Positions 12,495 to 23,316 of a DNA stretch of 64,000 nt are shown piece by piece. Position 1 is the stretch's first letter; each line of letters starts with the position of its first letter. The position numbers and the translations under genes were made by a program. The notes under the pieces are model-generated. The model worked only from the letters and a program-made list of their open reading frames with translations. It was not told the DNA's origin and searched no databases. Origin of the DNA: Nematostella vectensis (taxonomy: Eukaryota; Cnidaria; Anthozoa; Actiniaria; Edwardsiidae); the NCBI RefSeq assembly GCF_932526225.1, contig NC_064039.1, positions 13,844,139-13,908,138 on the forward strand, read 5' to 3'.

Positions 12495-13785
12495 AGAGAT
12501 AAGATTAAAAAAAACACACATTAAGGTAGTACTATACAATCCGAATATCTAGATTTTGTAAAACAATTGAATTTCATAAAGTACGTTTAAAAAACCGAGC
12601 ATATTTAAATAATAACTGATTACTCTCCCCGGCATGCGACACTTAAGAATTTGTTTCAGCCGCCATTTGAGAGGAGAATTTGCTGTTATTAGTTACACAC
12701 CCAGGAAATACCATATTATAAGACCGAGTGCATTTTATCATGATTTTAATAATGTTCAAGAACAAAATAATTTATAATACTATGTTTAGTAAGTGATTTT
12801 GTCCCCGAACCTTTTAAAGCTTTTGATTAAAAAAACTTGTATAACAGCAGGGTCAGAAAGCTCTTAGTATTCATAAAGTATTGAGCTAAAATAGACGCAG
12901 CTAAATTTGTTCTATTCCGGATTTGCACCTGTTCATGGAAGTGTCAATTCTGCTTCAGCCGATGGCTTTTAGGTTTTCAAACCTCGTTTTGCTTTTACCA
13001 GTTTGTGACAAGTACTAAGGCGCCTTTCAAACACACACACACAAAAAGAAAAACACAAAACCAATAAGTCAACTTCAGAGATAAGTTTCTCAAGAAGCTG
13101 AAGCTGGATGTACGATTTGATTTGAACTTATCTTTCGAGTGTCACCCAGTAAGAAATTAAGGTATTTTTAGCCAGGGTAGACTTGATTAGTTGCAGAAGT
13201 GCAAACAACAAAGCGCCAGAACTCATCCTTGCTGACAAGGGTAGACAAGAGGACAGGAAAGAGCCGAGATTAACAAGCCTTCGATTGAAACTTCCTCGAT
13301 ACTCCAGTCGTTCATGTGTAAACACTAGCAAGGAAAAGAATTGCGATATTCAGTGGCGAGAAATAAAGTTGATGTAAGTGTCTTTAAACCAGAATGTATA
13401 GGGTTTTTCTCAAAATTTGAAAACATTTATGTGAAAGTTATTCATAGTTAGCAAGGCTTTTCGTTTTTCCAAGAAATCGATTGATACTTATCTATACTTG
13501 AACTGGCTGGAAGTCAATCATTTGAAAATCATGTTATCTGCTTTTTTATGAACTGCTCAAGATTCGGAAACTCTGTCTTCACGACTGCTGCTAAAGTCGG
13601 TGTGCATTTAGGGAAGAACTAAAACTACGCGTTGATAAACAAGCCAACTTTTATAGTATAACTGCAAATGTCGCCTGCGAAATATTATCGAAAATTACGC
13701 AGAAGATATTATAGTGAATGAATGGACCTTAAATTTGGCGAGACGTAGCCCGGATATTATTTTGCCTTTTAATCTAACTGTAACC
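12495..13785. other. Upstream region of GPCR 1
   Basis: AT-rich sequence with a short CA repeat near 13028-13042. No coding region or element was recognised. It presumably holds the promoter and 5' UTR of the GPCR gene starting at 13786; no TATA box or splice structure could be supported. Confidence 0.4.
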
Positions 13786-14727
13786 ATGGAACCTTCACTC
13801 TGCAATGGAACTTTGGATGTCGTCTTCTGGGCATTGGATGGCCTGGCGGGAACCGCCATTTTGGCGGGAAATCTCTTCACGTGTATCGTTCTAATATCGT
13901 CACCCGCCCTTCGAAAAAACTACATGAATGTTTTTCTACTGAGTTTAGCCATCTCAGACACTCTCATGGCGATTCTTGTAGCACCTGGTTTGGCTACCTT
14001 CTGCGACAGATGCTGCGAGAATACAATGACTAAACACTGCTGGGTATTAACAAGTGTTGCAGAAATACCATTTCTCGCTGTTATCCTTAACTTGTTAGCG
14101 ATTTGCTACGACCGATACATGGCAGTATTCAAGCCACTCCACTATAACCTACGTATGAATAAGCAACATGTCTTGAAGGTGTTATTGCTAGTCTGGGGCA
14201 TACCACCTTTAGTCGCACTAGGACGGCTCACATTTGGGCCTTCATCTAACGCCCATGACAATTTGCATATGAACTTAGTAATAACCATTGTATTCGTATT
14301 CATTCCTATCCTAATACTAGTCCTCGTGAACGGAATGATCACACGAGCTATTAGAAAACACCGGCAGCGAATTCACTCTTTTAAAAGTGAGATCTTCTCG
14401 GAGACTTTGACGGCAGAAGCAGCGAGGGAAGTTCAGCGGAATACTTGGCGAAAGCGTCGTAGTGGTACTATGTCTTGTGTGCTTGTATCTATGGTCTTCG
14501 TCTGTTGTTGGCTCCCAAGAGCTTTCTACAACATCAATTTCACCATGAATATCCCGCCGGCAAGCCGACCGCTGTTTGCAAAGTTGTCGATGCTGTTGGT
14601 ATTGACTCAGTCGTTTTTGAATCCGTGCATATACACCGTGTATCGGGTGGAATTCAGGCGTGCCGCCAAGCGGGTCGTGGAACAAGTAATAGCTAGAATA
14701 CAGTCAGCTCTTTGGTCTCTCTCTTAG
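13786..14727 (+). CDS. Class A (rhodopsin-like) orphan GPCR 1, intronless
   Basis: A seven-helix plasma-membrane receptor of 313 residues. The start ACCATGG at 13786 is chosen; the open frame extends 24 codons upstream without an ATG. N7-G-T is a likely glycosylation site. Landmarks are GN in TM1 (N29), SD in TM2 (D58), TM3 cysteine C85, CYDRY with D109 at the end of TM3, VWGIPP in TM4, FVFIPI in TM5, CCWLPRAFYN in TM6 and LNPCIYTVYR in TM7. ECL1 is cysteine-rich (CDRCC), while the short ECL2 has no cysteine, so the usual TM3-ECL2 disulfide cannot form. ICL3 is about 50 residues and basic. Aminergic Asp 3.32 is absent (Ala here). It is closest in features to the GPCR at 29215. Ligand unknown; a cnidarian class A expansion is inferred. 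Confidence 0.93.
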   Translation: MEPSLCNGTLDVVFWALDGLAGTAILAGNLFTCIVLISSPALRKNYMNVFLLSLAISDTLMAILVAPGLATFCDRCCENTMTKHCWVLTSVAEIPFLAVILNLLAICYDRYMAVFKPLHYNLRMNKQHVLKVLLLVWGIPPLVALGRLTFGPSSNAHDNLHMNLVITIVFVFIPILILVLVNGMITRAIRKHRQRIHSFKSEIFSETLTAEAAREVQRNTWRKRRSGTMSCVLVSMVFVCCWLPRAFYNINFTMNIPPASRPLFAKLSMLLVLTQSFLNPCIYTVYRVEFRRAAKRVVEQVIARIQSALWSLS

Positions 14728-15289
14728 AGGGTCAATACTTTCGCAAACGGTGTGCCCTTTAAATAGAGTTACCCGCTTATAAAAATAATTACAACTAGCA
14801 GACACCAGAAAAAATGGTGATTTTGACAGTCATACTAACGCGAAAGTTAAAAAAATCGTGAATAAGTGAATGAACAAATGAATGAATCATTGACATAAGA
14901 AATGAATAAAGTAGTGAATTTACCAAAAGATGAATACCGAATACCCTTGATATAACCAGGGGAATAACAGAGGCTCTTCCGTGACGTCTTTTGAGAGCGA
15001 GACACTCGAGGCTGGGCGAGGAGGCCTGGTACCCAGGACCAAAAAACACTGGCCAATTAGCATAACATCTTGTCATTATTATTTTCCAGGCACTTAGCCA
15101 GAGTTTGCTGTAAGTCTAAAGCCCCATCTACACGAATCACTTTTAGTTTTTACAACTACACTGTACACAGAAATGGGTCATAACTCCGAGGAGTCGTTTC
15201 CACTTTTTCCCGAAAAGTTGTTGACCCTCCCGAAGAGTCGTATATAGGCTAAGTATATAGAGTTAGTATATAAGTATATAAGTTACGGA
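14728..15289. other. Downstream of GPCR 1, nothing coding seen
   Basis: Contains a loose GAATGAAT-type simple repeat near 14860-14920 and AGTATATA-type words near 15250-15280. No gene, RNA or complete element was recognised. Confidence 0.4.
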
Positions 15290-16114
15290 AAGAGGGCATA
15301 AGATAAGAGAGGGACACTTTGGTATTACCCGCGCGCCATGTCGATTCCAAATCTGGCTATTTTTAGTAACCACCACCCCACCACTGCGCGTGAGCATTTT
15401 TACTCACCCTACCCCCGCGCTTTGGCATTTACGTGTTGTTGTTAGCCGCTGTTTTGTGACTTGAAACGAAAAAAAAAAAACCACCCTATTTGCACAAATT
15501 TCATTCTAGCATCAAGGATACGGGTAGTCGCGGTTTATTAAGGGGATGTAGTATTTCGAGGATTGCAAGATTTCGAAAACGAGACTTCATTCAAAATCAA
15601 GATCGGAAAACCTCGTGCTTCAAACACCGTTTTCGCTCTAACTTGCTGCTTCTTCGTGGTTTCTCAACATTTATTATCTTCCTAATGGTCAAACGAAATC
15701 TGTAAGTTAGACATTAGATATGATATTGATTTTTGTGAATATTCCTGTGAGTTGAAAAGGAATCCAAGAAAAATACATTTCATAAAACTATCCTTGTAGC
15801 GAGGAATGCATTTTTGTGATGATCAAAGCCAGCAAGCTGAAGTATCTGAGCTTTTGTGATAGTGAGAAAATAAAGAGGGAGATATTACTGTACTTCTTTG
15901 ATGTTGCTATTATTATATGTTATATTACTATGTTGTTATTATACAAGCTGGAGTCGGGATTTGAATCAAACGCGATATCACAGCCATTTTATTTTTTCTT
16001 TCTTCTTCACTTGACTTCGCCGCTCAGACAACTCAAGTGTATTAAGGCTTGGAACATAAGCTAAAACAGTTGAAATTTTGAAATTTGCCTTAAAGTGAGT
16101 TAACATTGCCTTAA

Positions 16115-17021
16115 GGTAATTCCCTTGAATTTCACTGCGCACCCCTTCTGCGCATAGTGGCGCGCGCTGTTTGTTCGAATTTTCCGGTATTAAGTGCGCG
16201 CGCGCGCCACAGTTGTACAAGAAAACACATCAAAAGTCGCGCGTTTTTTACTTAAAATTGCTTTGACAGAAAAACGAAGTCGGTTACCCCCTTTTTTATT
16301 TGCTCAAATAGTTAAAAATATACGGAAAAATGATATACTGAAAGAAGGAAAAAAGTTGGGTTGTAGAAGTTTTGTTATTTCTCTGAAAAGCTGTAAAATC
16401 ACTTCAAAGTGGCGCTTTTTACCGTATGAATAGTGGCGAAAACAAGTCTTTTAGTGCGATCTCTTAAAATTTGATTTGTTTTGAACATTAGCTACTACGG
16501 GTTATTGTTTAGGAGATTGGATTTTGGCAGCTCGACAAACAGAACTTAATTTTCTAAAGACTATAGGCACTCTTTTTGAAAACTAAGAGTTGGGATTTTT
16601 TCTTGCGCGATCAGTAAAAACGCGAAACGAGGTACCCCCATTTTTTTATTACATTTTTTTAAAGCCCTTCATATCAAACATATTCCCCACGGATAGTGTC
16701 CTTCGTATGCATTACTTTATGTAGGCATTGATGCCCATATTTAGAAGAGCTAAAGTTTTCCCGCTCCCTGATATCCAGAAAACATGGTGAAAAATGCTGA
16801 TTCCTGTCAATTTTAGACTCGAGGCAAAAATGTGTAAAAAAAAAAACTTTATCGCTTGGTCAAATCTTTATCACACAAGCCTTGAAAAGCCCTTAGACCC
16901 AGGCCTCCAAGAGATTGGCCGAGCGAGTTTTAAGGTCACCCAAATATTGATATGACTTCAATATTGTTTATGCCAAGTTTAAAAAAATTCTGGGTTGTAG
17001 AACTATTTCAAGGGAATTACC
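16115..17021. mobile_element. Nested 907-bp TIR element with TTAA target site
   Basis: Exact 15-bp terminal inverted repeats, GGTAATTCCCTTGAA, flanked on both sides by TTAA (16111-16114 and 17022-17025). The interior is non-coding, starts with a GC-rich stretch including a GCGCGC run near 16195-16208, and has long T/A tracts. It lies wholly inside the 15290-17945 element and so must be the younger insertion. Confidence 0.82.
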
Positions 17022-17872
17022 TTAAATGCACCATTGTTGGTCAAAACATCAAACTCGGCAATGTTAGCTGTTTTGTAATATTTTATTTTGAGTGATGACG
17101 TCATCCAGCCGATCACGTGACTTTTGCAAATCAATGTTTCAAAAAATTCTCCGCTGGTGGATACGCTATGAAAAAGAAAACATCGCATGTTTTTTTTTGA
17201 AACACGTCTGTACACTTATGTCTGAAACCGGCAAGAAAAGTTGATCCCTTCGGTCACAAATCAACATTTTAATTCGCAGCAGGTCACCTGACTTAACAAA
17301 ATATTTAATATCTTATTAACGGCAGAGAAAATCCCGGATACTAAAACGCTATTATATGACACACATGAAGTCAACACTTATTTAGTAAACACCTTTGTCC
17401 AAGCTGTTTTTCCCACCGGCGGAAAGGCAAAAAAACTCTTTTGTCACGTGATCTATGATGTGACGTCATCACCAGCAAGAAAACATTACGAAAATGTTAA
17501 GGCCGTCGACTTAAATCATCTTGCCATAAAGAATGAATTTAAGGCGACGTTTACAAAGTTTAAGGCAAAAAGTTATATTCGATGGTAAGAGCAAACTACC
17601 CAGGCCTTTATATACTTGAGAAACAAAACAGTCAAACTGTTCAGGGATTTAGCTTTCTGTGAGTATATTTGCCAATCTTGGTAACTTAAGTTATACTAGT
17701 TTAATTCTTCCGAGTTATTTTACATGATCTCTTTTCATTCCTATCGAGTTGGCAAAACAACAACACGCAACCCGCGAGGGAGAAGGACAAAATAAAAGGA
17801 GCAAATCCTCACGCGCAGTGGTGGGGTGGTGGTTACTAAAAATAGCCAGATTCGGAATCGACATGGCGCGCG

Positions 17873-17900
17873 GCAAGAGACCATGATCATGGTCTCTTGC
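17873..17900. repeat. Perfect 28-bp palindrome inside a TIR
   Basis: The half-site is GCAAGAGACCATGA, followed directly by its exact complement with no loop. The corresponding point in the left terminal repeat (near 15341) lacks it, so it was inserted in, or lost from, one arm. Confidence 0.85.
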
Positions 17901-17945
17901 GCGCGGGTAATCCCAAAGTGTCCCTCTCTTATCTTATGCTCTCTT

Positions 17946-20900
17946 GGTTAACGATGCCGAGCTTAGGAATGCATATACTAAGACTTCTAACATAACTGAG
18001 CATCTACCCATGGCTTTTTTATGGGGAATATCCTGGAAAGAGTCGCCGACCGGTTCTCGTAGAATGCCTCGTGACGGGCGAACAAAATATTGCGAAAAAT
18101 TTATCGTTTTAAAGCTGAATAAACGTAAAATACGACCTTATATCTAAATTTATGGTGATTTGTGATTTTTTTACTAATACTGTATGATGCGCCTCCCGAA
18201 AACTGACAAAACAAGTGGTGTTTACATCCAAGCTTGGACCACAGGGTTACCACTTGAAACCGGCTCAGCCACGAAAAAATTATTAAATTAAGTAAATTAT
18301 TACATTTCGCGTTAAACATTGATTATATTTTGCGTTGAAAGTTATTACATTTTGCGGCATAAAAAACCCTTGACTACAATTCTACATGTCTGCTAAAATA
18401 TACGAAAATCAGACGAAGTCTAGTTCCAAGATTTAACGAATTTGTTGCCTTTTTAGAGCATTTTAGTTCAGCTGTTAAGGCCCCTCTAAAGGTCTTAAGG
18501 TCCCATATCAACTCTCTAGTTTTCAACATTTTTGCACCTTTATTTTCGTACTTCATCGAAGTGGCGCATCGTACATGCAATATTATGAGCTTGGGATCCC
18601 TGTGGTTATTGCAAATCTTGAAGCTGTTTGCGCGCGCAATTTTGGGCAGAGATTTACGTTTTGTAATGAAAACAAATCGACTTTTCCATAAACAGGCTTT
18701 GAATTGACTTTGTTTGTCAGGTTTGACCTGGTTTATTGAATGTCCCTTGTATTTCATTCAGAAAACGTCGTGTAAAATACATATGTTCTTTACTTCATTT
18801 TTTTAGATCATTTGTTATTATTCACTGTATAATCGTGAAGGTTGTCGGAAAAAAGAGATGGCAATAGTGATATTTTTGTTACAATAGCGCAAAATGTATT
18901 GAAACGGCGGGCTTTTTGCATCTTATTTAACAAATTGAGCTCGCATATAGGCGCAGTAGATGGTATGCGCAACTAAAAATAGAAAACCTTAACCATAAGA
19001 GCATATTTATGCTCTCTTGCTTTAACTAATAGAAGTGTTTTTCATATTGTACATTATAGCAATACTATATCAGTAGCAAACTAAACCTGCTGACAACAAT
19101 GCGTGGCCTAGGCCAAGGTCGACGACAAGTCGACGACGTTTACGACATTTCCGTTAAAAATACGACTTAAAGTGCAGCTCCGGGGAAAGGGAAGACCGTT
19201 TTGGGCAAAATGTACATTATCTGAGGCTTACTTTCCCGAAAAAAATTTCGAATTCCTCCAATCCCGAATATTTTGCATCTTTTCAAACACATGCGATATA
19301 CACGCGACCGTAAAACACGTCCGTCGCTGACCGGCGAAATGTATTGCGGGCCCATGGCGTGAAAATCCTGTTGCATTATTTATGCGCTTTTGGTGTCGTT
19401 TTAATCATCAAAGAGAGATAGTTGAGTGCATTTGCTTGTTGGATGCAGATGAATGAAAGATTTCTCTTGAGCAGCTTTCCGCGATGTGATTTCATTTTGC
19501 GCACGATTTTGGGTAGGGTTGGGTAGCGGTGTAAACGAAAATATTTGATGAATAGGACAGTTAAGTTCTGTTGACTTCAGGCTACAATAGGTTCCAATAT
19601 TAGACGTGACTTGTCCACTAAAAGAGCTCATTCCCTTTATAAACACTAGGAAAAACTCTAAACGTCACAGGAAAAGCCTGAATTAAATTGAGAAGTAAAA
19701 TTTGGCACGTACGGTCCTAGATGGGATGTGACGATTAAAAGCAAAATAGGTATTTCTCAGGAGAGAACTATCTTAATTCTATGGGTATCGAAAGTAATAA
19801 ATGTTAAATACGCTCTTTGTTATAATAAAAGTACCATTTTTATAAGAAATTTCGGCCTTTATAAATGCATGAAAAATAGTTTTAAACTAGGATAGAATTT
19901 TGACTAGTAATACACTTCTACCAGATGGAAATTCACTAAACAAGACTGTTAGAATATAGGTACATTTGTGTTTACGAAATAAAAATTACCATAAATGCTA
20001 TAAGCTGAAAACACCCATGAGTAAAAATGTCGATTAAACAAATAACGTTTAAGGCACCAATTAAAGTGAATGGCAGAAATAAGGCATAACTACTTTCTGT
20101 TGAAATGTGATGGACGTGCTAGTATAGGCGATCACATGACGTGGCAGGTGGATGGAAGTGTGGCACTTCCTTTTGGCGACTTGCACGTAAACAAGACTTA
20201 ACTTCCATCATAACCACCTGTTTATGCCTACAACCACTGAAACGGAAAGTTTGCTTTTAAAAAAATCTACGCCATGTTGATAAGCAGCGAAACATGAGCG
20301 CCCAATATATTACCCTTCTTTCACCACACTCATTTTGATAAGCTGAATAATTACTTTGTAAGAGCATGTGCGAAAATGTCTGCCATATACAAATTTTCTA
20401 GTGGTTATGTTTAGATGAGTACTGAGTAACATCGATGTATTAACGTTATGTCCTCAATGATTAGACAAGCATGAAATATAGATAACTTTCGTACTAGCTT
20501 TTTGAATTTGAGATCTGTTTGCGTTGATTGTCTAAATGGTCCTTGGAGACTATTATGACCATAGTGGCCTTTGTTTTATTTTACCTGGTCTTACTTTTGA
20601 AGAGTCTAATGCTTTTTCTTTCAGATATTTACAGTGTTACTTAATGATTACACGCCAAAAGACTCTCAGGGAAAAAATCTTTAAGTTCAACGATTTTTAC
20701 ATAACTTTCTGCAGCACTGACAAGGTACCCCTTTTCCGCAATAGAATTTACGGAAGGCATACAAAAGTAAAAGCCAGAATAGAGTCACCATGTCTTTCTT
20801 ATCAGTGGACTTAAAAAGGGCTTATTTAGTCAAGTTGAACGGAATTATGTTTTTTAACGGTTCACAAGAAACACGCACACGTAAATAGCGTCCTGTCATT

Positions 20901-21262
20901 AAGTTTGAAGGAGTAAAATCATGTTTTTTTAGCATTGTTCTTAATTTAAAAAAACTTATACGTAATTTTGAAGCCTAATGAACCAGACATTAGAAGATTC
21001 TTAAGGTGTTGATTAACTACGTGTTATTCACAGACAAGACAAGTATTCTAAATGCTCGGCGTTAGCAGGCGGGGCTAGAAGAAGGGCTAGGAAAACATAA
21101 ACAGCACGAGTTCAGTTAACAGGCCTGCTACTTGATTATTTGACGTACGCATGACGCACAAAAAATTACTAAGTATATCACACTTCGTGATAACGAAAGC
21201 GATTAGTTTCTAGTGAAGAGTTATAAAGCGTCGGTTTGCTCCACTTGGGACATAAATCTACA
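17946..21262. other. Intergenic region before GPCR 2
   Basis: Mostly AT-rich and non-coding. It holds a palindrome at 18994-19020 (CATAAGAGCAT against ATGCTCTCTTG, related to the ends of the 15290-17945 element) and ATTACATTTYGCGTT-type repeated words near 18295-18355. A 127-codon minus-strand ORF at 18374-18757 is lysine-rich, has no recognisable domain and looks spurious. No RNA gene was seen. The part next to 21263 presumably contains the GPCR promoter. Confidence 0.4.
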
Positions 21263-22201
21263 ATGGATGAACGGACGCAAGATGTGATATTTTGGTGCAT
21301 TAGCGGAATGATTGGCATCGTCATAGTCACCGCTAACTTTGTAACCTTACTGGTCTTCCTGTGGGATTCGCAGCTCAGGCGTCGATTTATGAACATTTTC
21401 CTCGCGAGTCTAAGTATCGCAGATTTACTCATGGGTGTGCTTATCATTCCTGGCTACGCGACTTTCTGCAAAGTGGAAAATACTTCACTGCATACGTGCT
21501 GGTTCTTGACAGGCACCAAAGACTACGTATTTAGCACTACAAGTCTAAACATGCTGGCAATATGCTACGACCGATATTACGCAGTCCTTAAACCATTATA
21601 CTATGCTGCTACCATCAACAGGCGGAGGGTCACATGTATCTTAATATTTGTCTGGGTTATCCCGGCAATAATGACTTCGGTGCGATGTGCATGGCGCTAT
21701 TGCGAACTTAACTACAGCAAGCAATTCCTAGATACTGTTTACGACAACGTGTTGTTGTGCGTGGTGTTCATCATCCCCCTTGTCATAATAATCACGACAA
21801 ATGCTCTAATCATTCACGCGATCAAAAAACAAAAAAAGATGATCAGCAGCCTTGGAAATAGCCCAGCAAAAATCCACAAACAACACTCAACAAAACCTTG
21901 CGATAAAAACAATGTGGCGACCAAATTAACATCTATACCCAAGATTCCAAGCGCGCGTGTGGGCGCCAATGGGACGAGGACATGCATCAGTGTAGTGAGT
22001 GTGTACGTGATGGCTTGGCTCCCGAGGACTGTTTATAACCTGATGAAACTGTCTGACGAACAAGTCAGTCCGGTTTTAGTGAGAATGTCTTTGTTGTTTC
22101 TGTTTCTGCAGTCAGCAGTGGATCCATTTATATACACGTATTATAGGCGAGACTTCAGTGACGCTGTTAAGAAGCTTGTGCGATGCGCTATTTGTCAGTG
22201 A
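21263..22201 (+). CDS. Class A orphan GPCR 2, intronless
   Basis: A 312-residue seven-helix receptor. The start ACAATGG at 21263 is used; the frame is open upstream but without an ATG. The N-terminus is only about 8 residues before TM1 (TANFVTLLVF). Landmarks are SIAD in TM2, C-W at the top of TM3, KDY at 3.32-3.34, ICYDRYYAVLKPL, VWVIPAI in TM4, FIIPLVII in TM5, MAWLPRTVYN in TM6 and VDPFIYTYYR in TM7. Departures from the consensus are Ala for the usual TM6 Cys and DPxxY for NPxxY. ECL2 has cysteines (SVRCAWRYC), unlike the other three receptors here. ICL3 is about 55 residues and basic. An N-T-S site is present in ECL1. Ligand unknown; same subfamily as its neighbours by the shared Arg after WLP and the G-T-x-x-C motif before TM6. 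Confidence 0.92.
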   Translation: MDERTQDVIFWCISGMIGIVIVTANFVTLLVFLWDSQLRRRFMNIFLASLSIADLLMGVLIIPGYATFCKVENTSLHTCWFLTGTKDYVFSTTSLNMLAICYDRYYAVLKPLYYAATINRRRVTCILIFVWVIPAIMTSVRCAWRYCELNYSKQFLDTVYDNVLLCVVFIIPLVIIITTNALIIHAIKKQKKMISSLGNSPAKIHKQHSTKPCDKNNVATKLTSIPKIPSARVGANGTRTCISVVSVYVMAWLPRTVYNLMKLSDEQVSPVLVRMSLLFLFLQSAVDPFIYTYYRRDFSDAVKKLVRCAICQ

Positions 22202-22384
22202 CGTCATAGTGGCAATGCTGATCCAGCTATACTTGATCATATATACAACATCACTTGAATAAGACTCAATTTATTTTTTTATTTATTCAATTTTTCAGCC
22301 GAAGGGGAGCAATTAATTAGAGCCAAGCTCTGTTGTGATTCCCCCACCATAAATTATAATTTTAATACATCCACTTTAGTATTT

Positions 22385-22580
22385 ACTTTTCTATAACACT
22401 TGGGCTTGCCAAGGGTGTGGTATACTTGTACATATTCACTTCTCAGTAACACCTGAGCTTGCCAAGGGTGTGGTATACTTGTACATATTCAATTCTCAGT
22501 AACACCTTAGCTTGTCAAGGGTGTGGTATACTTGTACATATTCACTTCTCAGTAACACATGAGCTTGCCAAGGGTGTGAT
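22385..22580 (-). repeat. 53-54 bp repeat copying the gene's 3' end
   Basis: Four copies of a 53-54 bp unit (CTTGCCAAGG words at 22404, 22458, 22511 and 22564). The copy at 22564 is the last coding stretch of the minus-strand gene at 22549-23147: codons for YHTLGKLMCY plus the stop. The three downstream copies are non-coding duplicates of that end. Confidence 0.85.
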
Positions 22581-23147
22581 AACCTTGTTCAGGCCCGTTC
22601 AAGTGTGTGTCGCCAAACCGCAGTTGAAGCAGAGGGAGTAGATCTTTGAATGTGACCATAACGCTATCTTCGGTCCACCCTCTGTAATTACCGTCGCAAT
22701 TACATCTACTATTCCCAATACACGAATCGGTGACAGCGCATGCGCACTTGTCACTTCCCCTGGGCGCGCCTCCCCACGTATACTGTTTTACCCCGTCAAG
22801 TGATACCCACCAGGCATACCATCGTTTCTGTGTGTTGCTATAGAGAATCGAGCCGGTGCATTCGTATTTCAGGAATTGCTCGCAGTACGTGGACATGCTG
22901 GTCAATGTCTTCAGTTGCGTGACAGTCACCCCTGTATATGTCACGTCACGCCTGTAGCTACCTGGACCCTCACCTGCCTTGACGTGACTTCGCGCCTCAC
23001 TGTCGTGGCCCACCATCGTCACGCCTCTGCCGTCGTGCGCCGTCATGTCACAGAGCACTGCCATTGGCTGGCTACCGTTTAGGACAAGGGTGTATTCGCC
23101 ACTAATAGCAGACGGGTCTGCGTACTTGATATCCCGGCACGTTGTAG
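22549..23147 (-). CDS. Fibrinogen-related/CNTNAP-like extracellular domain, last exon
   Basis: The terminal exon of a minus-strand gene: acceptor TTTTCAG at 23148-23150, then 198 codons and a TGA. It starts TTCRDIKYADPSAISGEY and continues with PMAVLCDM, the usual opening of fibrinogen-C-like and contactin-associated-protein-like domains. It then has paired cysteines, WYAWWVSLDG, CNCDGNYRGWTEDS, LPLLQLRFGDT and a closing GYHTLGKLMC. The order matches the cysteine-rich domain found in many cnidarian secreted or cell-surface proteins. The role is presumably extracellular binding; ligand unknown. The incoming codon phase is 1. The candidate upstream exon at 27256-27422 ends in phase 0, so at least one exon between them is missing from my model. 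A decayed LINE occupies the intron. Confidence 0.8.
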
Positions 23148-23167
23148 CTGAAAATGGTTATAAAAAA

Positions 23168-23260
23168 AACATGCTAACAGCTCTCGTTTTCTCGGTAGAA
23201 GGGGAGGATGGTTATGGTAGAGAAACATGCTAACAGCTCTCGTTTTCTCGGGAGGGAAGG
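23168..23260. repeat. Short tandem duplication in an intron
   Basis: Two copies, about 56 bp apart, of AACATGCTAACAGCTCTCGT plus a following GGAGGATGGTT, just upstream of the last exon of the fibrinogen-like gene. Confidence 0.7.
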
Positions 23261-23316
23261 ATGGTTTCGATGTTCAATTGTTTTCCGGGAAACAGGCTAT
23301 TGGTATTAGGTAGAGC

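Larger units (their letters stand above)
15290..17945. mobile_element. Non-autonomous TIR transposon, about 2.66 kb
   Basis: Terminal inverted repeats of about 110-120 bp. The left (15290-15405) runs AAGAGGGCATAAGATAAGAG, then ACACTTTGGTATTACCCGCG and CTATTTTTAGTAACCACCAC. The right (about 17812-17945) is the near-identical reverse complement, interrupted by a palindromic insertion of about 33 bp (see 17873-17900). The interior shows no transposase and only short ORFs, so the element is non-autonomous. A second element (16115-17021) is nested inside. No clear target duplication was found, so the superfamily is unassigned. Confidence 0.75.

Noticed and set aside
12210-12539. 109-codon minus-strand ORF
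   Set aside because: It crosses a G-tract and a probable MITE end; the proline run comes from the homopolymer.
14317-14685. 122-codon minus-strand ORF and other ORFs opposite the GPCR genes
   Set aside because: Shadow frames of the real plus-strand receptor genes.
18374-18757. 127-codon minus-strand ORF
   Set aside because: Lysine-rich, no domain, no splice or start context, and set in repeat-like AT-rich sequence. Probably chance.
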